From Kofleriaceae bacterium (GTDB lineage: Bacteria; Myxococcota_A; Polyangia; Haliangiales; Haliangiaceae): DNA of 38,165 bases. The number at the start of each line of letters is the position of its first letter. Within the stretch, counting starts at the first letter, position 1. The position numbers and the translations under genes were made by a program. Under the pieces are notes generated by a model, which saw only the letters and a list, made by a program, of their open reading frames with translations, did not search any database and was not told the DNA's origin. This document shows positions 29,546 to 36,935 of the stretch, in pieces. Location of the stretch: contig JABFXX010000535.1 in the NCBI GenBank assembly GCA_013368795.1, forward strand, positions 1 through 38,165. Reading direction: 5' to 3'.

Positions 29546-30181
29546 GTGCTGCGCGCGGTGCTCGTCTGCCTGGTGTTCGTCCTGTCGTCCTGTGAAAAGA
29601 AACAAGGCGGAGGCGAAGCCGTGGGCTCGGGCTCCGCGGTCGTCGACGAGTACGAACACGAGCAGGCGCGGTTCGACGCCGAGCGCCGGCCCGACAAGGT
29701 CATCGAGGCGCTCGCCATCAGGCCGGGCTCGCGCGTCGCCGACGTCGGCGCCGGATCGGGCCTCTTGACCGTGCATCTCGCACGCGCGGTGGCACCGAAC
29801 GGCAAGGTGGTGGCGACCGATGTCGACGGCACCGTGCTCGGATTACTGGCGCAGCGGCTAAAAGCTGCAAAGCTCGATGGTGTCGTCGAGACGCGCGTCG
29901 TCGGCGCCGACACGCCGGGCCTCGAACCGGCGTCGTATGACGCGATCCTGCTTGCCGAGGTCGACCATTACTTCACCGATCCAGCCGCGTGGCTTCGCGA
30001 GGCGAGCAAGGCGCTCAAGCCGGGCGGTCGCATCGTGATCTCCAATCGCATCTATCACCGCGCCCAGACGATGGCGTCGGCGAAGAAGGCCGGGCTCGAG
30101 CTCCTGAGCGAGTCGACGCCGGTGACGACGCATTTCATCGCCGTGTTCGTGGTCCCCCAACCGAGTGAGCCGAAGAAATGA
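29546..30181 (+). CDS. lipoprotein with class I SAM methyltransferase domain
   Basis: The product is 211 residues from a GTG start. Residues 1-16 are a lipoprotein signal ending in VLSSC. From about residue 45 a complete class I methyltransferase domain follows: motif I VADVGAGSGLLTVHLA, motif II VVATDVDGTV, motif IV YDAILLAEVDHYF and a post-motif LKPGGRIVIS. S-adenosylmethionine is not known to be available outside the cytoplasm, so an exported methyltransferase is puzzling; similar lipoprotein methyltransferases are annotated in other proteobacteria without a proven role. The stop overlaps the start of the next lipoprotein gene as ATGA, so the two are coupled. TACGCT 8 bases upstream of the GTG is a possible -10 element. 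Confidence 0.82.
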   Translation: MLRAVLVCLVFVLSSCEKKQGGGEAVGSGSAVVDEYEHEQARFDAERRPDKVIEALAIRPGSRVADVGAGSGLLTVHLARAVAPNGKVVATDVDGTVLGLLAQRLKAAKLDGVVETRVVGADTPGLEPASYDAILLAEVDHYFTDPAAWLREASKALKPGGRIVISNRIYHRAQTMASAKKAGLELLSESTPVTTHFIAVFVVPQPSEPKK

Positions 30182-30705
30182 AATACGCCCCTCTCCTGCT
30201 CCTGGTGCTCGCGGCCTGCCCCGGTGACGACGGCGGCGAAGGCAACGCGCAGACGCTCTGGCTCGCGCCCGACAAGATGGAGACGCAGGTCAAGCTCGTC
30301 GAAGATCGCCCTCCTCCGTTTTGAGCACCTGGCGTGGGGGCCGGTGGCTCCCAGGAGGCCGAATACGGCCTGAAGGCAAGCGTGCCTTCGGGGACGTACC
30401 ACTTCGTCCTCGATTCGATCATCATCTCGCCCGTCGACGTGACGTTCGACCTGGTGTGGCGGCACGGCGGCACCGACACGACGCTCGCGAGCTGGACGAA
30501 GCACTTCGAGCCGCTCGGCGGCGCGAGCTTCGACGCGCAGGCCTACGAGGTCGACATGGACTGCCAGGCGATCACCTTCGCGCCCGGCGACGAGCTCGTG
30601 TTCCGCTACACGGGCGCGAACACGCAGTCGCTGCAGGCGTACATCCCGAACGGCGACGGCGAGCTCTCGCACGGCCGCATCCCGAACATCACGCTGCCCA
30701 GGTGA
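30178..30705 (+). CDS. lipoprotein gene with one in-frame UGA at codon 49 (selenoprotein candidate or nonsense-disrupted gene)
   Basis: ATG 30178 starts inside the stop of the methyltransferase gene (ATGA). The first 48 codons give a lipoprotein signal (MKYAPLLLLVLAAC, lipid Cys14) and a short mature part ending EDRPPPF. TGA follows at 30322-30324, and the same frame then continues without another stop for 126 codons to a TGA at 30703-30705. The downstream part (QEAEYGLKASVPSGTYHF, FAPGDELVFRYTGANTQSLQ) is beta-rich and strongly GC3-biased like a real gene. Its only cysteine is in VDMDCQAITF. A GTG at 30334 could restart translation but would lose the signal peptide and has no ribosome site. 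The options are selenocysteine or other readthrough, a recent nonsense mutation, or a sequencing error. I do not recognise the domain. Confidence 0.6.
30306..30362 (+). promoter_or_regulatory. RNA structure around the in-frame UGA, SECIS-like hairpin
   Basis: Eleven bases after the UGA, GGGGGCC (30336-30342) and GGCTCCC (30346-30352) form a 7-bp stem with one G-U pair and a GGU loop, a 17-base hairpin. Outside it, CCTCCT (30310-30315) can pair with AGGAGG (30353-30358), extended by TCG/CGA after one mismatch, enclosing the UGA. The minimal E. coli fdhF SECIS is, from memory, also a 17-base hairpin 11 bases after the UGA with GU in the loop; that one has a bulged U which is missing here. Confidence 0.4.
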
Positions 30706-30717
30706 CGCGAGACCGTG

Positions 30718-30740
30718 ACGCGTCGATACGCGTTATAACG
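30718..30740 (+). promoter_or_regulatory. twin ACGCGT sites and -10-like TATAAC before the dikinase-like gene
   Basis: ACGCGT occurs at 30718-30723 and 30728-30733, exactly 10 bp (one helical turn) apart. The second copy overlaps the perfect palindrome CGTTATAACG (30731-30740), which contains TATAAC (30734-30739). The ATG at 30746 is 7 bases after that hexamer, so a message starting here would be leaderless. The motif spacing suggests an operator on one face of the helix. Confidence 0.35.
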
Positions 30741-30745
30741 GTCCT

Positions 30746-32641
30746 ATGAAGCTCATCGGGGTCGTGCTTGCGGTCCTCGTCGCATTCGCGCAGCCAGCGC
30801 GCGCAGACGAGCAGCGAGCCTGGGTCAAATCGATCCCGGATGCGAAGACGTGGAAGGCCTACTCGCGGACGGTCGGCAGCGACGAGTTCGGCAAGGCTGT
30901 CATCGACGTCAAGACGAACGACATCTACTTCATCGACGTCAACCTCTTCAACATCCACGCCGATTTCGTCCTCGGCGTGCTGCTCAAGCAGCCTTGGACC
31001 GCGCAGAACATCCGCGAGTACAACAAGAACTACGAGCGCGTGAAGCCGCGCTTCATCCTCTGCTACCTGACGCACCACCTGAAGGTCGACAAGTGGACGT
31101 TCTCGTTCTGGGAGGGCGACAAGATCGGCCCCGACGACGTGATGCGCGTGAAGAAGCGGTTCACGGAGACGTTCTTCCAGAAGGACCTGCCGTTCCGCCC
31201 GGACTCGCCGATGCAGCAGAAGGTCGCCGTCGAGGTGAAGAAGCGCGGGCTCGCGACGATCACCAACGACGAGATCTATAACGCCGCCGAGTTCCAGGCG
31301 TTCCACAAGGGCAAGGCCGTCGGCAAGCTGAAGATCGTGCCGGTCGGCACGCCGTTCGAGTCGCTGACGTTCGATCGCCACGACATCGTGCTGCTCCAGG
31401 AGAGCTATCCAGACATCACGCCGGTCGCCGGCATCATCGCGACGCAGTTCTCGACGCCGCTCTCGCACGTCAACCTGCGCGCGGGCGCGTGGGGCATCCC
31501 GAACGCGGGTGACAAGAAGGCGCGCGAGAAGTACGGCAAGCTCGACGGCAAGGTCGTCTACCTCGAGGTCACCGACACCGCGATCACGCTGCGCGAGGCG
31601 ACCGCCGCCGAGGTCAAGCAGCTCGAGGACAAGATCTACTCGACGAAGCACGTCGAGCTGCCACAGGCCGACACGACGACGCCGCGCCTGCCGATGCTGA
31701 CGCGCATCCGCGCGAAGGACGTGCTGCGCTACGGCACGAAGACGTCGAACCTCGGCGAGATCGTGACGGCGAACCTCGAGGGCGTGCGCGTGCCGCCCGG
31801 CTTCGGCGTGCCGTTCTTCTATTACGTGCAGCACATCCAGCAGGCGGGGCTCGACAAGAAGATCGACGCGATGCTCGCCGATCCGAAGTGGAAGACCGAC
31901 GCGGCGTGGCGCAAGGCGACGCTCGAGACGCTGCGCAAGGCGATCGTCGATGCGCCGGTCGATCCGGCCGCGCTCGACGTCATCTACAAGCGCGTGCGCA
32001 TCAAGCTCGGCGGCAAGGGCGTGTTCGTGCGGAGCTCGTCGAACTCGGAGGACCTGCCCGGCTTCAACGGCGCCGGCCTCTACGACACGGTCGGCAACGT
32101 CGTCGGCAAGAAGGCGCTCGGCGACGCGCTCAAGACGGTGTGGGCGTCGCTGTGGAACCTGCGCGCGGTCGAGGAACGCACCGCGTTCGGCATCGATCAC
32201 AAGCAGGCGTACATGGGCGTGCTCGTCCAGGTCGGCGTCAGCGCGACCGCGGCCGGCGTGCTCGTGACGAAGAACCTGTGGGACCCGGGTGACGACCACA
32301 GCTTCACGATCAACTCGAAGTGGGGCCTCGGCGAGCGCGTCGTTCAGGGTCAAAAGCTGCCCGAGCAGATCATCTTCGACCCGACCAACGACGGTACGAA
32401 GATCATCTCGCGCGCCGACGACCCGGTCATGCTCGTGTTCGACGAGAAGGGCGGCATCAAGGAGATGCCTGCTCCCGCGGGAGCGGGCGTGATCCTGAGC
32501 GAGGAACGTGCGAAGAAACTGTCGAACATGGTCGAGAAATTCATCCCGGTGTTCACGCACGGTCAGCCGCTCGACGTCGAGTGGGTCCTCGAAGGCGAGG
32601 ACGTGTGGATCGTCCAGGCTCGCCCGTACGTGGGGTCGTGA
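30746..32641 (+). CDS. exported PEP-synthase/glucan-dikinase-like phosphotransferase
   Basis: The product is 631 residues. Residues 1-20 are a Sec signal peptide (MKLIGVVLAVLVAFAQPARA, cut before DE). Residues about 30-185 are unrecognised. Residues about 190-285 form a phosphohistidine swivelling domain with H241 in FSTPLSHVNLRAGAWGIP. Residues about 325-630 are a PPDK_N-type ATP-grasp domain: GTKTSNLGEI, VRVPPGFGVPF, VFVRSSSNSEDLPGFNGAGL and the closing WIVQARP. The order His domain then ATP domain is that of glucan water dikinases; PEP synthase has the opposite order. No PEP/pyruvate TIM barrel is present. An exported ATP-dependent dikinase is unexpected because ATP is scarce outside the cytoplasm. 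The stop shares one base with the next lipoprotein's ATG. Confidence 0.82.
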   Translation: MKLIGVVLAVLVAFAQPARADEQRAWVKSIPDAKTWKAYSRTVGSDEFGKAVIDVKTNDIYFIDVNLFNIHADFVLGVLLKQPWTAQNIREYNKNYERVKPRFILCYLTHHLKVDKWTFSFWEGDKIGPDDVMRVKKRFTETFFQKDLPFRPDSPMQQKVAVEVKKRGLATITNDEIYNAAEFQAFHKGKAVGKLKIVPVGTPFESLTFDRHDIVLLQESYPDITPVAGIIATQFSTPLSHVNLRAGAWGIPNAGDKKAREKYGKLDGKVVYLEVTDTAITLREATAAEVKQLEDKIYSTKHVELPQADTTTPRLPMLTRIRAKDVLRYGTKTSNLGEIVTANLEGVRVPPGFGVPFFYYVQHIQQAGLDKKIDAMLADPKWKTDAAWRKATLETLRKAIVDAPVDPAALDVIYKRVRIKLGGKGVFVRSSSNSEDLPGFNGAGLYDTVGNVVGKKALGDALKTVWASLWNLRAVEERTAFGIDHKQAYMGVLVQVGVSATAAGVLVTKNLWDPGDDHSFTINSKWGLGERVVQGQKLPEQIIFDPTNDGTKIISRADDPVMLVFDEKGGIKEMPAPAGAGVILSEERAKKLSNMVEKFIPVFTHGQPLDVEWVLEGEDVWIVQARPYVGS

Positions 32642-33090
32642 TGCGCGCGCTTGCCTTGCTCGTTCTCCTCGCGGCATGTGACATCCAGCCGCCGCCGAAG
32701 AAGCAGCCGCCTCCGGCGAGCCCGACCGCGCCCGAGTCGCCGAAGTTCGTCGCGCCGGCGCCGCCGCCCATGCTGCCGGAGCAGCCGAAGACCGAGACGA
32801 CCGCCGAGTGCATCGACGTCGGCAAGCACGTCGCCGCGGTGTTCGTCTCGAGCGTGACCGATCCGGCGCAGAAGAGCGTGTTCGAGCAGGAGCGCACGAA
32901 GATCGTCAAGGCGACCGCCGAGGCCTGCACGACCCAGGCGTGGTCCGCCGAGGCGCGCGCATGTTACATGGGCGCGGGCGCGCCGGCCGACATCAAGGCG
33001 TGCGAGGCAAAGTTCCCGCCACCGGCGCCCAAGAACGTGCCGACGACGAAGTCGAACATCCCGCCGGGCACGCCGGCAGACCAGCTATAG
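32641..33090 (+). CDS. Pro-rich lipoprotein coupled to the dikinase-like gene
   Basis: The product is 149 residues. The signal peptide ends in LLAAC with lipid Cys13. Residues 16-60 are a Pro-rich spacer (IQPPPKKQPPPASPTAPES). A small helical domain follows with four Cys (TAECIDVGKHVAAV, TAEACTTQAW, ARACYMGAG, IKACEAKFP), probably two disulfides, and a Pro/Thr-rich tail. I recognise no family by name; small Cys-containing helical lipoproteins of this layout are common in myxobacteria. The ATG overlaps the upstream TGA by one base (TGATG), so it is translated with the dikinase-like enzyme and may anchor or assist it. Its last 6 bases overlap the convergent membrane-protein gene. Confidence 0.75.
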   Translation: MRALALLVLLAACDIQPPPKKQPPPASPTAPESPKFVAPAPPPMLPEQPKTETTAECIDVGKHVAAVFVSSVTDPAQKSVFEQERTKIVKATAEACTTQAWSAEARACYMGAGAPADIKACEAKFPPPAPKNVPTTKSNIPPGTPADQL

Positions 33091-33546
33091 CATCCAGGGA
33101 ATCGCGACGAGCACAGCGAAGCGCAGGACGCGGCCGGCGAGACCGATCACGCAGAACAGCGTGAAGTTGATGCGCATCGCGCCGGCGGCGAACGTCGTCA
33201 GATAGAGCGGCGGCAGGCCGACCGAGGCCGAAGCAGCGTAGATGAGATACGGCTGCTTCTCCCACTTCAGCATCTTCTGGCGGGCGCGCTCGAGCTTCTC
33301 TTTCCAGCGTCCTTTGGGGACCTGGAACATGCCCATGCCGGCGTAGTAGAGGATGACCTTCGCGAGCATCTGACCGATCGCGGCGAGCGCGACGATCATC
33401 GGCAGCTGGTGAGGCGAGTCGACGAGCTTGGCCGACGCGAACACGAGGAAGACCTCGGCATTCACCAGCGGCACGAGGCCCGCGATGAAGCAGACGACGA
33501 GCGTCGCACCGTAGAGCCCGATGCTGTGCAGGAGCTGCTCGGTCAT
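33085..33546 (-). CDS. VTT/DedA-like small membrane protein
   Basis: The product is 153 residues with about four hydrophobic segments. The segments SIGLYGATLVVCFIAGLVPL, LPMIVALAAIGQMLAKVILY followed by YAGMG, and IYAASASVGLPPLYLTTFAA, then GAMRINFTLFCVIGLAGRVL, follow the pattern of VTT-domain (SNARE-associated/DedA/YqaA-like) proteins, including the conserved G-x-x-x-G near the first pair and GLPPLY in the re-entrant loop region. Larger members are thought to be lipid scramblases. The short length resembles the YqaA-type branch. It stands alone, convergent with the lipoprotein gene, and no operon partner is visible. The region 33547-33617 downstream of the next gene carries nothing recognisable. 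Confidence 0.7.
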   Translation of the reverse strand: MTEQLLHSIGLYGATLVVCFIAGLVPLVNAEVFLVFASAKLVDSPHQLPMIVALAAIGQMLAKVILYYAGMGMFQVPKGRWKEKLERARQKMLKWEKQPYLIYAASASVGLPPLYLTTFAAGAMRINFTLFCVIGLAGRVLRFAVLVAIPWML

Positions 33547-33617
33547 CCCCGAGCCGCCATGGTGACCGGTGATCCGTGCACAGGCAACATCACGAGTGAC
33601 TCACCTCGTGGTGCTCC

Positions 33618-34430
33618 CTAGGAACACACCAGAGCGGCGACCAGATGGGCGAGGACGACCAGCCAAATCCCGGCATAGAGCGGCACGAACTTCTTCCGGC
33701 GCTGCAGGTGCTCGGGATGGAGGATCGGCTTGCCGGCGAACTTGCCGCGCGGCTTGTTGGGGAAGAAGAACGTCTTGTAGGTCTCGATCGACGCGACCGT
33801 GAAGCCCTCGGCGGCGATCGCGATGATCGCCCACGACGACGTGAAGTTCGACACGACGAACGCCCAGCTCGCGGCGACGCCCGGGCTGCGGAAGAACTTG
33901 AACGTCTCGAAGCCCTCGACCGGCGCATCCTTCCACGCGCCGCCGAACGCCGAGATCCAGCCGAAGAAGCTGCCGACCGTGACGACGACGAGCCAGCGCG
34001 GCCAGTGCGCGCCGTAGCTCTCCTCGAGCGCGCGGATCGCGAAGAACACGCCGAAGCACGCGATCGCGACGATGACGCCGATCGTGATGCGCTTCTTCGC
34101 ATCCTTCATCGGCTTGCCCATCACGCCGAACTGCATCGGGATGAAGTACTTGCTCTGGTCTTCCTCGCGGATGAAGTACTTCCAGAACTCCGTCGCGGCG
34201 CGCTCGAGGCAGTAGATGAGGCCCCAGTAGACGAAGCGGAGACCGGCGTCATGCGCGAGGTCCCACTGCACGAAGTACTGCGTGGCCGCGCCGAGGATCG
34301 TGCCGACGACCGCGGAGCGGAAGTACTTCGGCCAGGTGAAGCCTTCGTGCGGGGCGTCCTTGTACATGCCCCACGTGCAGGTATGGAGACCTGCAAGGAG
34401 ACCGATGAGCGTCGCGATCGCGTAATTCAT
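33618..34430 (-). CDS. membrane protein with two-fold internal repeat, coupled to the Gfo/GMC operon
   Basis: The product is 270 residues with about six membrane segments. Two halves align by eye: CTWGMYKDAPHEGFTWPKYF followed by RSAVVGTILGAATQYFVQW, and FGGAWKDAPVEGFETFKFFR followed by SPGVAASWAFVVSNFTSSW. The KDAP-x-EGF-x(3)-K-x-FRS motif sits on a loop in each half and could be a binding site. I know of no named family. The ATG overlaps the stop of the dehydrogenase gene as ATGA, making it the last gene of a tightly coupled three-gene operon with two oxidoreductases. It may be a transporter or anchor for their substrate or product. Confidence 0.65.
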   Translation of the reverse strand: MNYAIATLIGLLAGLHTCTWGMYKDAPHEGFTWPKYFRSAVVGTILGAATQYFVQWDLAHDAGLRFVYWGLIYCLERAATEFWKYFIREEDQSKYFIPMQFGVMGKPMKDAKKRITIGVIVAIACFGVFFAIRALEESYGAHWPRWLVVVTVGSFFGWISAFGGAWKDAPVEGFETFKFFRSPGVAASWAFVVSNFTSSWAIIAIAAEGFTVASIETYKTFFFPNKPRGKFAGKPILHPEHLQRRKKFVPLYAGIWLVVLAHLVAALVCS

Positions 34431-35365
34431 GAAACACCTGCGGTGGCGTAGGCCTCTTCGACAAGCTCGAGGTCTTTGCGCGCCTGGGCCAGGGTCATAG
34501 CGGGTTCTTTCCCCGTCTTCCAGGCCTGGACGAAATCTGCCCACATCGCGCCGTACCCCGCGAGATCGCGAAGGCCGGGGATGTAGATGCGGGTCTTCTT
34601 GCCGTGCAGCAGGACCCAGAGGCCGTTGGTCTCGAACGTGATCGATCCCGCACGGCCGTAGATCTTCGACAGGCGAAGGCCCTTCGCGGTCGCGGGGACC
34701 TCCCACGAGTACGACAGCACGCCGACGGGCCCGCCGCCGTACTCGAAGCTGACCATCATCGAGCGCTCGGGCGTCACGGCGGGTGCGGGCCGGTGACCGC
34801 GCACGGCGGCGACCGGCAGGCCGAGGCTCGCCATGAAATCGATCCAGTGAATGCCGCCCTCGTAGAGCGCGCCGTAGCTCGCCCGCCAGTCCTTCGCGCC
34901 GTCCTGGTACTTGATCGCGTTGACGTGGACGAACAGGACGTCGCCGATGAGACCGTCGGCGAGCAGGCCGCGGATGCGGCGCAGCAGCGGCTTGTACTGG
35001 TAGTTCTCGGCGACGAACACCTGCTTGCCCGCGGCGGCGGCGGCCTCGGCGATCGGCGTGAAGTCGGCGGCGCGCGGCACCGGCGGCTTCTCGAGCACGA
35101 CGTGCTTGCCGGCGGCGAGCGCGCGCAGCGCGAGGTCCTTGTGCGAGTCGGGCGGCGTGACGATCGCGACGGCGTCGACGTCGGCGGAGCCGAGCGCGTC
35201 CTCGTACGTGCCGAACGAGGTACCGCCGCACTCCTTCGCGAACGCGTCGGCGCGCACAGACTCGCGGCTCGCAAAGCCGACGGTGACGTCGGCCTTGTGC
35301 TTGCGCAGCCGCTTGGCGTGCGCCTTCGCGATCTTGCCGCAGCCGAGGAATGCGAGGCGGATCAT
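34427..35365 (-). CDS. Gfo/Idh/MocA family NAD(P)-dependent dehydrogenase
   Basis: The product is 312 residues. The NAD(P) site is at the N-terminus (RLAFLGCGKIAKAHAKRL), then VDAVAIVTPPDSHKDLALRA and the family signature LAAGKHVVLEKPPVP, with the catalytic Lys of the EKP motif. The C-terminal alpha/beta domain includes YGALYEGGIHWIDFMASLG with the conserved Gly-Gly-x-His. Members oxidise or reduce sugars, inositols or related polyols. It overlaps by 4 bases both the upstream GMC gene and the downstream membrane-protein gene, so all three are co-translated. A pathway that oxidises a sugar or cyclitol by two different enzymes is a reasonable guess; the substrate cannot be read from the sequence. 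Confidence 0.9.
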   Translation of the reverse strand: MIRLAFLGCGKIAKAHAKRLRKHKADVTVGFASRESVRADAFAKECGGTSFGTYEDALGSADVDAVAIVTPPDSHKDLALRALAAGKHVVLEKPPVPRAADFTPIAEAAAAAGKQVFVAENYQYKPLLRRIRGLLADGLIGDVLFVHVNAIKYQDGAKDWRASYGALYEGGIHWIDFMASLGLPVAAVRGHRPAPAVTPERSMMVSFEYGGGPVGVLSYSWEVPATAKGLRLSKIYGRAGSITFETNGLWVLLHGKKTRIYIPGLRDLAGYGAMWADFVQAWKTGKEPAMTLAQARKDLELVEEAYATAGVS

Positions 35366-36900
35366 CGCGCGACCATCGCGGCGGCTGCGCGCAAGGCGTT
35401 CGCCGCGATCGTGAGGCTAGGGTTCACGCCTGCCGACATCGGCAGCGCGCTGCCGTCGGTGATCCACAGGTTCTCGACGCCGCGGAACCGACAGTCGCCG
35501 TCGAGCGGCGAGGTCTCAGGATCGGTGCCCATGCGGAGCGTACCGACCGCATGCGAGAACGTCTTCACGCGATGCGTATACGACAGGAGCGCCCCCATGT
35601 TCGAGAGGATCTGGCGGGCGCGGCGCGCGAGCACGTCGACCGCGAGGTCGTCGCGCGCGGTGTAGCTCGTGTCGATCACGAGCTGCGGTAGGCCGTAGCC
35701 ATCGCGGATCGACCAGTCGACGGACACGCCGTTGTCCTTGCGCGGCTGATCCTCGGCGATGCAGAGCAGGCCCGTCAGCTGCTCTGTGAACCCGCCGAGC
35801 AATGTCTTCGTGCCGAGGGGCAGGTGCGCGCGCACGAGCTCCTTCGGCGGCGTCATCATCTGCTGCACGCCGCCGAGCTTCGTCAGGTGCGCGCCCTCGG
35901 CGGCGCCGGGGTCGCCGAAGTACCAGTCGTGCAGCGCGACCTGCTTGTGAAACCTGCGCGTCGGATCCGGCCGCTGCGGGAACACGCCGAAGATCATCGC
36001 GTTGTCGTGGCGCATCAGGTAGCGGCCGACGGCGGCGCGCGCAGGTGACAGCTCGTCGAGCTTGCTCGCGAGCACGAGGTGCGGCGAGCCGAGCGCACCG
36101 GCGGCGAGCACGAAGCGCTCGGCCTCGACGGCGAGCTCCTCGCCGGAGTCGCGGCGATGGACGACGAGGCGACGGACGGCCGTGCCTTCGGCCTCGAGCC
36201 GCAGCGCGACGGTGTTCGTCCACAGCGTCATGCCGCGCTCGACGAGCGGGCGGATCATCATCGTCGCGACGTCGTTCTTCGCCTCGATCGCACACGCGTA
36301 CGTGTCGCACGTGCGGCACGCGACGCACTTCTGCCGCGCCGCGGATGCCGTGTGGTTGATCGCGAGCGGCAGGTGAAACGGCGACAGGCCCATGTCGACC
36401 GCGGTCTCGACAACGCGCATCGAGATCGGCGCGAGCTCGCCGGGTGGAAACGGGAACGGCCGCGACCGGCGAGGTGCCGTCGGATCACCGGCATCGTCGC
36501 CGGAGATGCCGAGCAGGCCCTCGGCCTCGCCGTAGAACGGCTCGATCTCGTCGTAGCGATAGGGCCAGGCGGCGCCGGAGTCCGCGACGACGTCAGCGTC
36601 GCCGACGAAGTCGAGCTCGCGAAACCGGAACGAGACGCAGCCGTAGTACACGGACGGCCCGCCGACGCACGCGACGGCGCCGATCGTCGTGCCGTGGCCG
36701 CCGCGGTCGCAGCGGTACGGGATGTCCCGCGCGTAGCTCGGCGTCAGCTCGAACGAGGCCTCGGGGCGCCACGCTGCTTCGCCGCGCGTGACCCAATCGC
36801 CGCGCTCGATCATGAGCACGCGTGCGCCCGCGGAGATCAGCCGGTGGGCGACCATCGCGCCACCGAAGCCGCTGCCAACAATCACGGCGTCCCAGGTCAC
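35362..36900 (-). CDS. GMC-family FAD oxidoreductase with CxxCxxC-x4-C cluster
   Basis: The product is 512 residues from a GTG start. The FAD-binding motif is VIVGSGFGGAMVAHRL at 6-21 and the second family motif region is CVGGPSVYYGCVSFRF near 78-93. The C-terminal block SHAVGTLRMGTDPETS followed later by LWITDGSALPMSAGVNPSL is typical of GMC enzymes; a His-Asn-type pair is plausible there. Between them C192, C195, C198 and C203 (KCVACRTCDTYACAIEAKND) form a four-cysteine cluster found in a bacterial GMC branch; it could bind metal or an iron-sulfur cluster. GMC enzymes oxidise alcohols, sugars and sterols. It is the first gene of the three-gene operon. No signal peptide is present. Confidence 0.88.
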   Translation of the reverse strand: MTWDAVIVGSGFGGAMVAHRLISAGARVLMIERGDWVTRGEAAWRPEASFELTPSYARDIPYRCDRGGHGTTIGAVACVGGPSVYYGCVSFRFRELDFVGDADVVADSGAAWPYRYDEIEPFYGEAEGLLGISGDDAGDPTAPRRSRPFPFPPGELAPISMRVVETAVDMGLSPFHLPLAINHTASAARQKCVACRTCDTYACAIEAKNDVATMMIRPLVERGMTLWTNTVALRLEAEGTAVRRLVVHRRDSGEELAVEAERFVLAAGALGSPHLVLASKLDELSPARAAVGRYLMRHDNAMIFGVFPQRPDPTRRFHKQVALHDWYFGDPGAAEGAHLTKLGGVQQMMTPPKELVRAHLPLGTKTLLGGFTEQLTGLLCIAEDQPRKDNGVSVDWSIRDGYGLPQLVIDTSYTARDDLAVDVLARRARQILSNMGALLSYTHRVKTFSHAVGTLRMGTDPETSPLDGDCRFRGVENLWITDGSALPMSAGVNPSLTIAANALRAAAAMVAR

Positions 36901-36935
36901 GACGGGCGGGACCCTACCATGCCGCCCCTTGCTCG

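Noticed and set aside
30316-30335. A frameshift as the cause of the interruption in the 30178 lipoprotein gene
   Set aside because: The upstream and downstream parts are in the same frame, so only the UGA codon separates them.
30334-30705. An independent gene starting at GTG 30334
   Set aside because: It has no ribosome site or signal peptide and lies in the same frame as the lipoprotein start at 30178. One gene with an internal UGA is a simpler reading, although a restart cannot be excluded.
30689-32677. A 662-codon minus-strand frame opposite the dikinase-like gene
   Set aside because: It covers several real gene ends, and its sequence is dominated by Arg/Val/Asp from reversed GC-rich codons.
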